This document shows positions 1-6,695 of a stretch of 17,685 nt of DNA, piece after piece. The stretch covers positions 1 through 17,685 of the forward strand of contig SYDD01000091.1 of assembly GCA_005786775.1 (NCBI GenBank). Reading direction: 5' to 3'. Source of the stretch: Opitutaceae bacterium. GTDB lineage: Bacteria; Verrucomicrobiota; Verrucomicrobiia; Opitutales; Opitutaceae. A program made the position numbers and the translations under genes. Numbering within the stretch: the first letter of the stretch is position 1; each line of letters starts with the position of its first letter. A model generated the notes under the pieces. The model had not been told where the DNA came from. It saw only the letters and a list, made by a program, of their open reading frames with translations, and did not search any database.

Positions 1-113
1 CCAACTGGCCGCTGTTCACCGTGGGCCTGGTCCAACGCGGTTACTCGGACGACGACATCCGGAAGATCATCGGCGGGAACATGCTCCGGGTGCTCCGCGC
101 CAACGAGGCCTAA
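1..113 (+). CDS. Membrane dipeptidase (peptidase M19), C-terminal fragment
   Basis: Only the last 36 codons are in the window, in the frame starting at base 3 and ending with TAA at 111-113. The tail reads NWPLFTVGLVQRGYSDDDIR and then KIIGGNMLRVLR. The pattern of a GL(V/L)-x-RGYSD-x-DI-x-KI-x-GGN-x-LRVL helix is the characteristic C-terminus of renal/membrane dipeptidases of family M19. These are metal-dependent TIM-barrel enzymes that cleave dipeptides, including some containing D-residues. The metal ligands lie upstream of the window, so activity cannot be judged. It converges on the DJ-1/PfpI gene with only 10 bases between the two stop codons. Assignment to the family is fairly secure from this conserved tail; nothing can be said on substrate. 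Confidence 0.8.
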   Translation, partial: NWPLFTVGLVQRGYSDDDIRKIIGGNMLRVLRANEA

Positions 114-123
114 GCCCGCAGCG

Positions 124-702
124 TCAGCGCGCCGACTCCCGCCGGGCGCGTTCCTCCTCCAGGAGACGCATCCACGCGCCCATATAGCGGCCGTGGTCGT
201 GGAAGGTGCGGCCGCTGACAAGGTTGCCGTCCACCACGCACGGCTCCGGCACAAAGATCCCGCCACAGACCTCCACGTCGAAGCGACATTTGGCCACCGC
301 CGCAATCCGGCGGCCCGACAGGCAACCCGCGCGCGCCGGGATCTCGCAGCCGTGACAGACACTCGCCACCGGCTGGTTCTGCGCGAAGAACCACCGCGTG
401 ATGCGAATCAGGTCCGGATCGTCCCGGATGTACTCCGGCGCCCGGCCCCCGCTGAAAAAGATCCCCGCGTACTCCTCCGGCCGCACGTCCCGGAACGCGA
501 CGTCCGCCTCGATCGTGTAACCCTCCCACTCCTTCGTGATGGTCCAACCCGGTTTGATCTCGTGCAGGACCATCTGGTAACGCCGCTTCTCCGGCGCCGC
601 CACCACCGGCTCGAAACCGCCCTCCTGCAGCCGGTAGTAGGGATACAGCGTGTCCACGGTCTCCGTGGCATCGCCGACGACGATCAGCACCTTGGAGGGC
701 AT
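124..702 (-). CDS. DJ-1/PfpI family protein (class I glutamine amidotransferase-like)
   Basis: 192 aa, the normal length for a single-domain DJ-1/PfpI protein. The N-terminus MPSKVLIVVGDATE is the first beta strand and loop. FFSGGRAPEYIR (about 82-93) is the family's glycine-rich loop. The nucleophile elbow ASVCHG places the likely catalytic Cys at 116, followed by His117. There is no signal peptide, so it is cytoplasmic. Family members include intracellular cysteine peptidases, deglycase/chaperone-like and glyoxalase-III-like proteins, and the exact activity cannot be read from sequence. The ATG at 702 directly precedes the conserved first strand. No Shine-Dalgarno is visible; the 15 upstream bases are C/T-rich on the coding strand. 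It stands alone, separated from the next leftward gene by 358 bases and convergent with the M19 gene. Confidence 0.9.
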   Translation of the reverse strand: MPSKVLIVVGDATETVDTLYPYYRLQEGGFEPVVAAPEKRRYQMVLHEIKPGWTITKEWEGYTIEADVAFRDVRPEEYAGIFFSGGRAPEYIRDDPDLIRITRWFFAQNQPVASVCHGCEIPARAGCLSGRRIAAVAKCRFDVEVCGGIFVPEPCVVDGNLVSGRTFHDHGRYMGAWMRLLEEERARRESAR

Positions 703-1060
703 AGGGGGAGGGGCGGGGTATTCCGGGGAAAGCGCCGGGGCGGCGGGAACGCGCTGACCCGGGAGAAAAACGTTCCGCGGAATCGCGTCAACGGCGCTTC
801 CCGGTTTGCGCGGCCCGGGCCCGCGCCCACTGGATCCCGCAACGCCAAAGACCGGACGCCCTCCAAAGGCTCCGGGAATTCGCCGCGCGGATCAGGTCCA
901 CTGGGACGTCAGTGGACGCGCCGCACAAGCGCTGCGCGCGCGCTCGAACCGGACCACCCGGAACCCAACCCATCCAAACCGGTTCGCGCTGCTCAACGCG
1001 CCTGTACCGGGCCCCGCCCGAGCAGGGCCCGGCCGCGCGGCACCTCCTCAGCCGTCTTGA
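703..1060. other. Intergenic stretch without a convincing gene
   Basis: 358 bases lie between the stop of the methyltransferase-like gene and the start of the DJ-1/PfpI gene, both on the minus strand. Open frames here are short, rich in Arg/Pro/Ala and match no family I know, as expected for random high-GC sequence. The only structure that stands out is the perfect inverted repeat at 896-917, listed separately. The promoter of the DJ-1/PfpI gene should lie in the left part, but I see no clear -10/-35 pair. Confidence 0.6.
896..917. repeat. Perfect 8-bp inverted repeat with 6-base loop
   Basis: GTCCACTG (896-903), loop GGACGT, CAGTGGAC (910-917). It lies about 145 bases beyond the stop of the methyltransferase-like gene and about 195 bases before the DJ-1/PfpI start, in the direction of transcription of both. 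No T-run follows on either strand, so it is not a canonical intrinsic terminator. It may be a factor-assisted terminator or a protein-binding site; the sequence does not decide. Confidence 0.45.
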
Positions 1061-1573
1061 TCAGCGCTTCCGCCCGCGTCGCCCGCCCCAGCGGCCGACC
1101 CGCGCCTGGTAGGCCGCGAACTCCGCGCCGAACGCGACGGAGAGGTCCCGCTCCTCCGGCCGGATCTGGAAACGCTGCAGATAGGCGCAGAACAGCGGCC
1201 AAGGCGCCACCGCGGCCCAACTCCCCCGCCAGACCACCACCCCCGCCAGCGCCAACGCCAGCCCCAGGTACATCGGGTTGCGCGTCCACCCGTACACCCC
1301 GTCCACCACCAGCACGCGCACTCCCGCCCCCGCAAACGGGCTCAGGCTCGTCGCCGCCCGGCGGAATTGCCACACGCCCGCCCCCGCGAGCAGGCCTCCG
1401 GCAACCACCAGCAAACCGGCCACCGCGGATGCACCCACCCCACCCCAATCCGGCGCCGGCCACCACCGCCCCAAGACCCACACCGCGCCCGCCGCCACCA
1501 ACCACGCCAGCAGCGGCGGCACCCGGCGCTCCCACGCCCCGCCAAGGCGCCGTTCCGGGCTGCCGGCCTTCAT
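1061..1573 (-). CDS. Isoprenylcysteine methyltransferase/PEMT-like membrane protein
   Basis: 170 aa, integral membrane. Hydrophobic segments at about 18-36, 47-66 and 104-132 alternate with short basic loops. The signature RNPMYLG (98-104), preceded by GVYGWT, and the C-terminal segment RPEERDLSVAFG...YQARV.RW (138-162) are hallmarks of the ICMT/phospholipid methyltransferase superfamily. Members use S-adenosylmethionine at the membrane interface. In bacteria the substrate is usually unknown and no prenylated CaaX target should be assumed. The start at 1573 overlaps the TGA of the upstream gene in an ATGA tetranucleotide, so translation is probably coupled. A weak GGAAG lies 4 bases upstream of the ATG. 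It is third in the run SCO1, HLHP protein, methyltransferase, which suggests a role connected with the envelope or oxidase maturation, but that is context only. Confidence 0.82.
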   Translation of the reverse strand: MKAGSPERRLGGAWERRVPPLLAWLVAAGAVWVLGRWWPAPDWGGVGASAVAGLLVVAGGLLAGAGVWQFRRAATSLSPFAGAGVRVLVVDGVYGWTRNPMYLGLALALAGVVVWRGSWAAVAPWPLFCAYLQRFQIRPEERDLSVAFGAEFAAYQARVGRWGGRRGRKR

Positions 1574-2520
1574 TTCACTTCCAACTGAAACGGCACGAAC
1601 ACCTCCCGGCCGTCGAGGCTCAGCTGCGCCCAGATGGTGTAACGGCCGGCGCGCGGAATGGTCAGCTTGAAGTCGAGCTCCGTCCGCGGCGCGGGCCCGG
1701 GCCGCGCCGGGCCGGTCACGACCGGATGCAGGTGCGCGAAGCCGGAGCGCTCCGCGTCGAAGGCCACGAGGTGCGCGAAGGCGTCCATCACCTCCCCGAG
1801 GGCGAACGCCGCCCCGTCCGTCCGCTCCACGCCGAAGCGCAGGTCCAGCGGCTGGCCCGGCCGCGCGGGCGCGGGGCGCACGGTCAGCGCGAAGCGGTGG
1901 CCGTCCCGCGTCAACGCCTCCCCGGCGGCGACCGGCATCGGTGCGGGCGCCGCGGCGGCCCCGGGTTCCCCGCTCACCGCGACATCCGCGCTCGCGTAAA
2001 GCCCCCGACCGGTAGCGGTCGGGGTGAAGTCCGCGAAGATCCGGTAAGTCCCGGGCCGCGCGGGCGTGAAGGTGAAGGCCCACTCCCCGGGCCGCGCGCC
2101 GGGCTCGGGATGCAGGTGCTGGTAATCCGCGAGCGTGGGGTCGACGGCCAGCAGGTGCAGGCGCCGGGTGTGCGTCACCTGGAGGTCCTCCGGGCCGATC
2201 GCCTTCCCGCGCGCGGTCTTCAGCGTGACCACGGCCGCGACCGCGCGGCCGGCGACCGGCGGGACGGCCGGCGCGACCTCCATCACGACGGGAGACTTCA
2301 CCGCGACCACGGGAATGAACTGCGGGTTGAGCGGGTCGCAGAACTCGATCGCCTGGCCGCCCTTCGCGTCGACCCGGAAGTCCATATGGTTGAGGTCGCT
2401 GCCCGTCGGGATGAGCCGCAACAGCGCGAACACCGCAGCGGCCCCCGCGGTGAGCGCGAAAAACTGGCCCCAGGCGAAGGGCGGACGGGAAAGCGGCGGA
2501 GCGGAGGCGGCGGTGGACAT
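1570..2520 (-). CDS. Membrane-anchored protein with two HLHP (YtkA/FixH-like) modules
   Basis: 316 aa. An N-terminal transmembrane segment (about 18-38) is followed by an extracytoplasmic region with two similar beta-rich halves. Half 1 has H122, then 12 residues, then HLHP (135-138), and later PGTYRIFADF. Half 2 has H250, 12 residues, HLHP (263-266), and later AGRYTIWAQL. Spacing from the first His to HLHP is identical in both, so this looks like an internal duplication. The shared pattern is HL-[LV]-A-[VF]-D-x6-[YF]-x-HLHP. Similar beta-sandwich modules occur in YtkA/FixH-like and other heavy-metal-associated secreted proteins, and clustered His suggests metal binding (inference). A linker rich in Ala/Pro (about 186-198) joins the halves. 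The start overlaps the SCO1 stop by one base (TGATG), placing it in the copper-delivery operon. I do not recognise a characterised orthologue. Confidence 0.8.
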   Translation of the reverse strand: MSTAASAPPLSRPPFAWGQFFALTAGAAAVFALLRLIPTGSDLNHMDFRVDAKGGQAIEFCDPLNPQFIPVVAVKSPVVMEVAPAVPPVAGRAVAAVVTLKTARGKAIGPEDLQVTHTRRLHLLAVDPTLADYQHLHPEPGARPGEWAFTFTPARPGTYRIFADFTPTATGRGLYASADVAVSGEPGAAAAPAPMPVAAGEALTRDGHRFALTVRPAPARPGQPLDLRFGVERTDGAAFALGEVMDAFAHLVAFDAERSGFAHLHPVVTGPARPGPAPRTELDFKLTIPRAGRYTIWAQLSLDGREVFVPFQLEVK

Positions 2521-3407
2521 CAGCGGGAAAGGCGGCGGACGAATTCCTCGGGATCCCACTGGCTCCCGTCCGTGCGGTGCGCGATGCGCCCGTCGGGCGC
2601 GATCAGCACCGTCGCGAGGGTGTGCTGGAGGATGTCCCCTTGGAACTGGGTGCTGACCCCGAACTGGGCCAGCAGGTCGCGGATCGCCTGGACCGGGCCG
2701 GTGAGAAAGGAGAAATTGGCGGTGTCGATGCCCCGGACGGCGGCGTAGGCGTGCAGGACCCCGGGGGTGTCGTGGGCGGGATCGAGGGTGATAGAAACCA
2801 GCTCGAGATTTCCCACCCCCGCCTCCCGCGCGAGGCGCTGCGCGGTGATCATCTTCGCCGTCGCCGCCGGGCACATCGTGGCCACCGGGCAGCGGGTGAA
2901 GATGAAGTTGAGGAGGACCTGCTTGCCCCGGAAACGCGCCATCTGCACGACCCGCCCGTCCTGATCCAGCAGGGCGAAGTCCGGCGTGACCTCCCCGACC
3001 TCACGGTAAGGGTGCCGGCCCCGGGTGTGCGTGTCCTGCCGCAACTGGAGCGCGGCCGCGGCGACCGCCTTGGCCTCCGTCGTGGTGTCATCCGGCCAGA
3101 TCCGCTCCAACCGGTGGACACCATCCGCGCCCTCCACGAGGTCGGCCCGGATGCGCCGGCCCGCGCGCGCCACGGCCAACTCCTCCGGGCCCACGGCCAG
3201 TTCCATCGTCATCGCGGGCATGTAGCCCTTGATCTCCTCGTGCTGGACGATCAGCACGCCCCGCTCGGCCTCGACCTTGAGGATGACGCCGGTGAGGGGG
3301 TGCCGAACCTCGCCAGGGCGGGCGACCGGGGCCTCCGCGGCGGGGCGGCAGCCGGCCAGCGCGGCCGCCAGCAGGCCCAGGCAGATGAATAGGCGACACG
3401 CGGGCAT
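2520..3407 (-). CDS. SCO1/SenC copper chaperone lipoprotein with N-terminal CusF-like domain
   Basis: 295 aa. A lipoprotein signal ends in the lipobox LAGC with Cys20 as the lipidation site. Residues about 33-105 form a CusF-like copper-binding domain: QHEEIKGYMPAMTM supplies His56, Met63, Met66 and Met68. The position of the CusF copper-capping Trp is occupied by Met63. Residues about 135-295 are a SCO thioredoxin fold. The metal-binding cysteines Cys173 and Cys179 sit in FTRCPVATMCP, a CX5C spacing instead of the classic CX3C, and the third ligand is His262 in LQHT. SCO proteins deliver copper to, or reduce, the CuA site of cytochrome c oxidase subunit II on the outer face of the membrane. 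It is the first gene of a leftward operon and is divergent from ctaA, which fits oxidase assembly. The ATG at 3407 is the only start that leaves a complete signal peptide. Confidence 0.93.
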   Translation of the reverse strand: MPACRLFICLGLLAAALAGCRPAAEAPVARPGEVRHPLTGVILKVEAERGVLIVQHEEIKGYMPAMTMELAVGPEELAVARAGRRIRADLVEGADGVHRLERIWPDDTTTEAKAVAAAALQLRQDTHTRGRHPYREVGEVTPDFALLDQDGRVVQMARFRGKQVLLNFIFTRCPVATMCPAATAKMITAQRLAREAGVGNLELVSITLDPAHDTPGVLHAYAAVRGIDTANFSFLTGPVQAIRDLLAQFGVSTQFQGDILQHTLATVLIAPDGRIAHRTDGSQWDPEEFVRRLSR

Positions 3408-3493
3408 CTACTAAACCGATCCGGCGGGGGACAAAATTGTCAAAGGGTTTGCGGCGCGGGCACGCCCCGCTTCATCTACCCGACCGCACCCGT
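3408..3493. promoter_or_regulatory. Divergent promoter region between SCO1 and ctaA
   Basis: 86 bases must carry promoters for both oxidase-maturation operons. The minus strand has a perfect TTGACA hexamer (3438-3443), oriented towards SCO1, but no good -10 lies 16-18 bases beyond it. The same spot forms an inverted repeat GACAA-AA-TTGTC (3430-3441), a possible operator shared by both directions. Promoter assignment is tentative; the divergent arrangement itself is clear. Confidence 0.4.
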
Positions 3494-4498
3494 ATGGCCG
3501 CTGAAACCGGAGCCCGCCGCACCACCATCCACCATCCCGCGCTCGCCGCCTTCGCCGCGGCCGGCTCGGTGTGGGTCTTCCTGCTGGTCACGCTCGGAGC
3601 CTTCACCACCAGCATCAACGCGGGGATGGCGTTCCCGGATTGGCCGCTGTCCAACGGGTCAATCAACCCGGAGGGCTGGCTCTCGGACCTGTCGATGTTC
3701 GCCGAGCACTCGCACCGCCTGACGGGGGCCGTGATGGGCCTGATCACGATGGGTCTCGCCTTCTGGCTGTGGCGGCGCGAGGAGCGGGCGTGGCTACGGC
3801 GCCTCGGCTATTGGGCGCTGGGCATCGTGATCCTGCAGGGCCTCATCGGCGGCAAACGGGTCCTCCTGCACGAGCTCAAGGTGCCGGGCATCACGATGTC
3901 GGTCGGCGAGATGCTGCGGATCCCGCACGGCATCCTCGCGCAGGTCTACGTCTGCCTCCTGATCGGGATCGCGGTCGCCCTGACGCGCCGCTGGATCGAG
4001 ACCACGGCCCCGTTCGGGCCGCGGGTGCGCCGCGCGGGCATCGTCTGCTGCGGGCTGCTGCTGGTGCAGCTCGCGATCGCCGCGACGATGCGGCACAACA
4101 ACGCCGGGCTCTCCATCGGCAGCTTCCCCTTCTCCACGCCCCCGCCGGACAACGCGCTGCTGCCCGCGGTATGGGATTTCCGCATCGGAATCCACTTCGC
4201 CCACCGGGTGATGGCCGTGATCCTCGCCGTCGCGCTCACCTGGTTCGCGTGGACGATCCGCCGCGATCCCGCGTCCGGGCCGGCGATGCGCGCCGGGGCC
4301 GCCGCCCTCGTCAGCCTGCTGGTGCTGCAGATCCTGCTGGGGGCGATGGTCATCTGGACGCTGCGGCGGCCCGAGATGACCACCGGCCACGTCGTGATCG
4401 GCGCCCTCACCCTGGCCGTCACCTTCTGGCTCACGTGGGTCGCCCACCGCGACCAGCTGGACGGGCCGGCGCCCCTGGCCACCCCCTCCCGCGGATGA
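3494..4498 (+). CDS. ctaA: Heme A synthase (COX15/CtaA)
   Basis: 334 aa with eight predicted membrane helices in two pseudo-symmetric four-helix halves. It converts heme O to heme A by oxidising the C8 methyl group, working in the cytoplasmic membrane after CtaB. The expected heme-ligand and active-site histidines are present: EHSHRLTG (His72, His74), PHGILAQ (His145), HFAHRVMAV (His234, His237) and TGHVVIGA (His299). No Cys pair is seen in the first extracytoplasmic loop, where some CtaA types carry a disulfide. A TTG at 3437 would add 19 basic, non-hydrophobic residues, so I chose the ATG at 3494, although no Shine-Dalgarno precedes it. Its stop overlaps the ctaB start (ATGA), so it is the first gene of a ctaA-ctaB-DUF420 operon. 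Confidence 0.93.
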   Translation: MAAETGARRTTIHHPALAAFAAAGSVWVFLLVTLGAFTTSINAGMAFPDWPLSNGSINPEGWLSDLSMFAEHSHRLTGAVMGLITMGLAFWLWRREERAWLRRLGYWALGIVILQGLIGGKRVLLHELKVPGITMSVGEMLRIPHGILAQVYVCLLIGIAVALTRRWIETTAPFGPRVRRAGIVCCGLLLVQLAIAATMRHNNAGLSIGSFPFSTPPPDNALLPAVWDFRIGIHFAHRVMAVILAVALTWFAWTIRRDPASGPAMRAGAAALVSLLVLQILLGAMVIWTLRRPEMTTGHVVIGALTLAVTFWLTWVAHRDQLDGPAPLATPSRG

Positions 4499-5373
4499 GT
4501 GCGCCGGCCGCCGCGACGTTCCGCGATTACCTGGCCCTCACCAAGCCGCGGCTGAGCCTGCTTTCGGTCCTCACGGCGCTGGTTGGCTATTACGCCGCGC
4601 GCCCCGCCTCCAATCTGGCCGAGGTCTGCTGGCTGCTGGTGGGAACCGGGCTGGCCGCCGGCGGGGTGGCGGTGCTGAACCAATGGCTGGAGCACGAGAC
4701 GGACGCGCGGATGGCGCGGACCGCGGACCGGCCGATCCCGGCGGGGAAGGTTCCGACCGGTTCGGCCTTCGTCCTCGGCTCGCTGATGTGCATCGTGGCG
4801 CTGTTCCTGCTGTTCGGCCGGGTCGACCGGCTGGCGGCGCTGTTCACGCTGCTGACCCTGGTCTCGTACCTCGCGTGGTACACCCCGGCCAAGCGCTGGT
4901 CGGTCTGGAGCACGGAGATCGGCGCGGTGGCGGGCGCGTTCCCGCCGCTGATCGGTTGGAGCGCCGGCGAGGGCCGGGTGAGCACGCTGGGCTGGATCCT
5001 CTTCGCCATCCTCTACTTCTGGCAGATCCCGCACTTCATGGCCGTGGCGTGGACCTACCGGCGCGACTATTCGGCGGTCAACTTCCCGATGCTCCCGGTG
5101 CGCGACGAGGCCGGCGGCAAGGTCGCCCTCTGGGCGCTGGTGAACACGATCGCGCTGGGCGTGGTCAGCGTGCTCCCGGTGTATTGGGGCCTCGCGACCT
5201 GGCTGTACGGAAGCGTCGCAGCCCTGGGCGGCGGCTGGTTCCTGTGGCGCGCGATCGTCTTCCTGCGCCCCGACGGCCGTGACCGCGCGGCGCGCCGCCT
5301 ATTTCTGACCTCGATCCTTTACCTTCCGCTGGTGCTGGGTTCGCTGGTCGCCGACCGCCTGATCTTCCGATGA
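4495..5373 (+). CDS. ctaB: Protoheme IX farnesyltransferase (heme O synthase, CtaB/COX10)
   Basis: 292 aa, UbiA-superfamily polytopic membrane prenyltransferase with about nine helices. It attaches the hydroxyethylfarnesyl group to heme B to make heme O, the substrate of the preceding CtaA. The N-terminal YLALTKPRLSLL (12-23) is typical of CtaB. The first substrate motif is NQWLEHETDARMARTADRPI, residues 62-81, so Glu66 stands where many homologues have the first Asp of N-x3-D-x3-D, while Asn62 and Asp70 are kept. The later FWQIPHFM and FPMLPV segments are also diagnostic. The start overlaps the ctaA stop by four bases and the stop overlaps the next start in the same way, indicating coupled translation of all three genes. 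Confidence 0.95.
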   Translation: MSAPAAATFRDYLALTKPRLSLLSVLTALVGYYAARPASNLAEVCWLLVGTGLAAGGVAVLNQWLEHETDARMARTADRPIPAGKVPTGSAFVLGSLMCIVALFLLFGRVDRLAALFTLLTLVSYLAWYTPAKRWSVWSTEIGAVAGAFPPLIGWSAGEGRVSTLGWILFAILYFWQIPHFMAVAWTYRRDYSAVNFPMLPVRDEAGGKVALWALVNTIALGVVSVLPVYWGLATWLYGSVAALGGGWFLWRAIVFLRPDGRDRAARRLFLTSILYLPLVLGSLVADRLIFR

Positions 5374-5849
5374 GCCTCCACGACATCCCCGCCTTCAACG
5401 CCGGCCTGAACGCGCTGGCCACGGTCCTGATGACCTTCGGCTTCGTCTTCATCCGGCAGGCGCTGCGGCAACCGGCGGGACCGGCGCGGTCCGCGGCGCT
5501 GGCGCGCCACCGGGCGGCGATGCTCTCCGCGGGAGCGGTGTCGGCCGTGTTCCTGGTGGGCTACGTGGCCCACAAGATCCTGGTCCGGGGGGTGCACACG
5601 CCGTTCGGGGGCACCGGGCCGATCGCGACCGTGTATTACACGATGCTCATCAGCCACATCCTGCTGGCGATCGCCATCGCGTACCTCGTGCCGCGGACCT
5701 TCTGGCTGGCGCTGCAGGGGGATTTTGAGCGCCACCGGCGCTGGGCGCGCTGGACCTTCCCGATCTGGTACTACGTGAGCGTGACCGGGGTGCTGGTCTA
5801 CTTCTTTCTCTACCAGTGGTGGCCGGCGGCTCAGCGGGGCGCGGCCTGA
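5370..5849 (+). CDS. DUF420 membrane protein, probable cytochrome oxidase assembly factor
   Basis: 159 aa with four to five hydrophobic segments (about 10-30, 52-70, 88-108, 130-150). The arrangement of His47, His68, His96 (ISHILLA) and His122, with HTPFGG and the C-terminal WYYVSVTGVLVYF, fits DUF420. The DUF420 member CtaM of Staphylococcus aureus is needed for aa3-type cytochrome oxidase activity, and DUF420 genes often sit beside ctaA/ctaB or oxidase subunit genes. A membrane assembly role with its conserved histidines handling heme or copper is therefore likely, but unproven here. The ATGA overlap with ctaB makes it the last gene of the operon; only 22 bases separate its stop from the convergent gene on the other strand. 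Confidence 0.88.
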   Translation: MSLHDIPAFNAGLNALATVLMTFGFVFIRQALRQPAGPARSAALARHRAAMLSAGAVSAVFLVGYVAHKILVRGVHTPFGGTGPIATVYYTMLISHILLAIAIAYLVPRTFWLALQGDFERHRRWARWTFPIWYYVSVTGVLVYFFLYQWWPAAQRGAA

Positions 5850-5871
5850 CTCTGCCCACGCATCAGAAGGC

Positions 5872-6336
5872 TCAGGGCGCCAGGAAGGAGAATCCCTCGC
5901 GTTCGGCCACCTCGCGGAGGAACGTCCTCACGCGCGTCGGCCCGGCACCGTGGTCCGCCGGATCGCCCACCAGCGCGACCAGCATCCCGGTCGTGGTGCG
6001 GGGCGTGGCGAGGCAAAGCTCTACCCAGTCCTCCATCCCGGACGGCAGGTCGTCCACCCGCGAGGCTGCCACGATGACGATGTCCGCCGCCGCCGCGTCT
6101 ACCGCCGCCAGCGCGCGCCACTCGGGCAGGGTGAGGTAGCTGAAGTTCCACGGCACGGGCCGCACGTCGAGGCCGCCGTCAAACTCACTGAACACGCGCA
6201 CGCAGAGGCGCATCGCGCGCTGGAAGGCAGGTTGGTCGTCAAAACCGATAAGAACTTGGAGGGTCTCGACGGGGAGCACGGCGGTGCCGGGCTGTTCCTG
6301 CAGGACCTCGGGAACGGGTGCGGCGAGGGTGGGCAT
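5872..6336 (-). CDS. Conserved-looking hypothetical alpha/beta protein
   Basis: 154 aa from the ATG at 6336; an ATG at 6417 in the same frame would add 27 Pro/Arg-rich residues and lie 5 bases after the upstream gene's stop. I prefer 6336 because the extension is low-complexity. The protein alternates hydrophobic strands (VETLQVLIGFDD, ADIVIVAAS, TGMLVALVGDP) with helices, suggesting a small Rossmann- or flavodoxin-like fold, but no catalytic or cofactor motif is evident. No signal peptide or membrane helix is seen. It resembles a kind of uncharacterised protein I associate with Opitutaceae, a recollection I cannot verify here. It lies downstream of the Cys-rich small gene, probably on one transcript. 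No function is proposed. Confidence 0.7.
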   Translation of the reverse strand: MPTLAAPVPEVLQEQPGTAVLPVETLQVLIGFDDQPAFQRAMRLCVRVFSEFDGGLDVRPVPWNFSYLTLPEWRALAAVDAAAADIVIVAASRVDDLPSGMEDWVELCLATPRTTTGMLVALVGDPADHGAGPTRVRTFLREVAEREGFSFLAP

Positions 6337-6422
6337 GGCGGGAGCGGAGGGAAAAGAGATGGGGCGACGGGGACGGAGGCCCAGGGGCGACGGACGGACG
6401 GGAGCGAGGGAGGGCATAAAGG

Positions 6423-6689
6423 TCACGGCTGGCGCGAACCGTTCTCCGCAGCCACCCCAAGGTGGGCCCGGCAAAAGAACCCGCCGCCGAAAGACATAAA
6501 GTTCGGGCAGTGCCCCGTCTGCGCCGGCCGGCACTCGACCAAGCCGTCCCGGCGGGAGACGGGAATCAGCCGGGTGGCGCGCCCAAGGGGGCAGGCCAAC
6601 CGCGGCTCGATGGGCCAATCCGCCACGCTGCCAACCGCCCCGGGCAGCGGCGGGCAACTCGGGCAAGCGATCGACACGTTATCTTTCAT
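6423..6689 (-). CDS. Small Cys-rich protein, possible zinc-ribbon-like
   Basis: 88 aa from the ATG at 6689; a GTG immediately before it would add one residue. Six cysteines are arranged as CPSC (Cys9, Cys12), CPLG (Cys33), VECRP (Cys53), HCPN (Cys61) and FFCRAH (Cys73), with His60 and His76 near the last ones. This pattern suggests one or two metal sites, but I do not recognise the family. Support for coding: G/C-rich third codon positions, a strong upstream promoter ending exactly at the start codon, and no competing gene on either strand. It is separated by 86 bases from the next leftward gene. Against it: the length is short and the last 15 residues look non-conserved. Function unknown. 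Confidence 0.55.
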   Translation of the reverse strand: MKDNVSIACPSCPPLPGAVGSVADWPIEPRLACPLGRATRLIPVSRRDGLVECRPAQTGHCPNFMSFGGGFFCRAHLGVAAENGSRQP

Positions 6690-6695
6690 CACCCT

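Noticed and set aside
193..2748. An 851-codon rightward open frame
   Set aside because: It lies antisense to DJ-1/PfpI, the ICMT-like, HLHP and SCO1 genes, is dominated by Arg/Pro/Gly and has no family motifs. It is a product of high GC content.
3437..3493. TTG start adding 19 residues to ctaA
   Set aside because: The extension is basic and not conserved-looking, and the TTG sits inside the putative regulatory repeat. The ATG at 3494 is a better start.
3571..4494. Long frame in another phase running through ctaA into ctaB
   Set aside because: It is out of frame with the conserved CtaA sequence and only becomes real coding at the ctaB ATG at 4495.
6337..6666. Longer leftward frame including the small alpha/beta protein
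   Set aside because: The extra N-terminal residues overlap the Cys-rich gene in another phase and look like non-coding high-GC translation.
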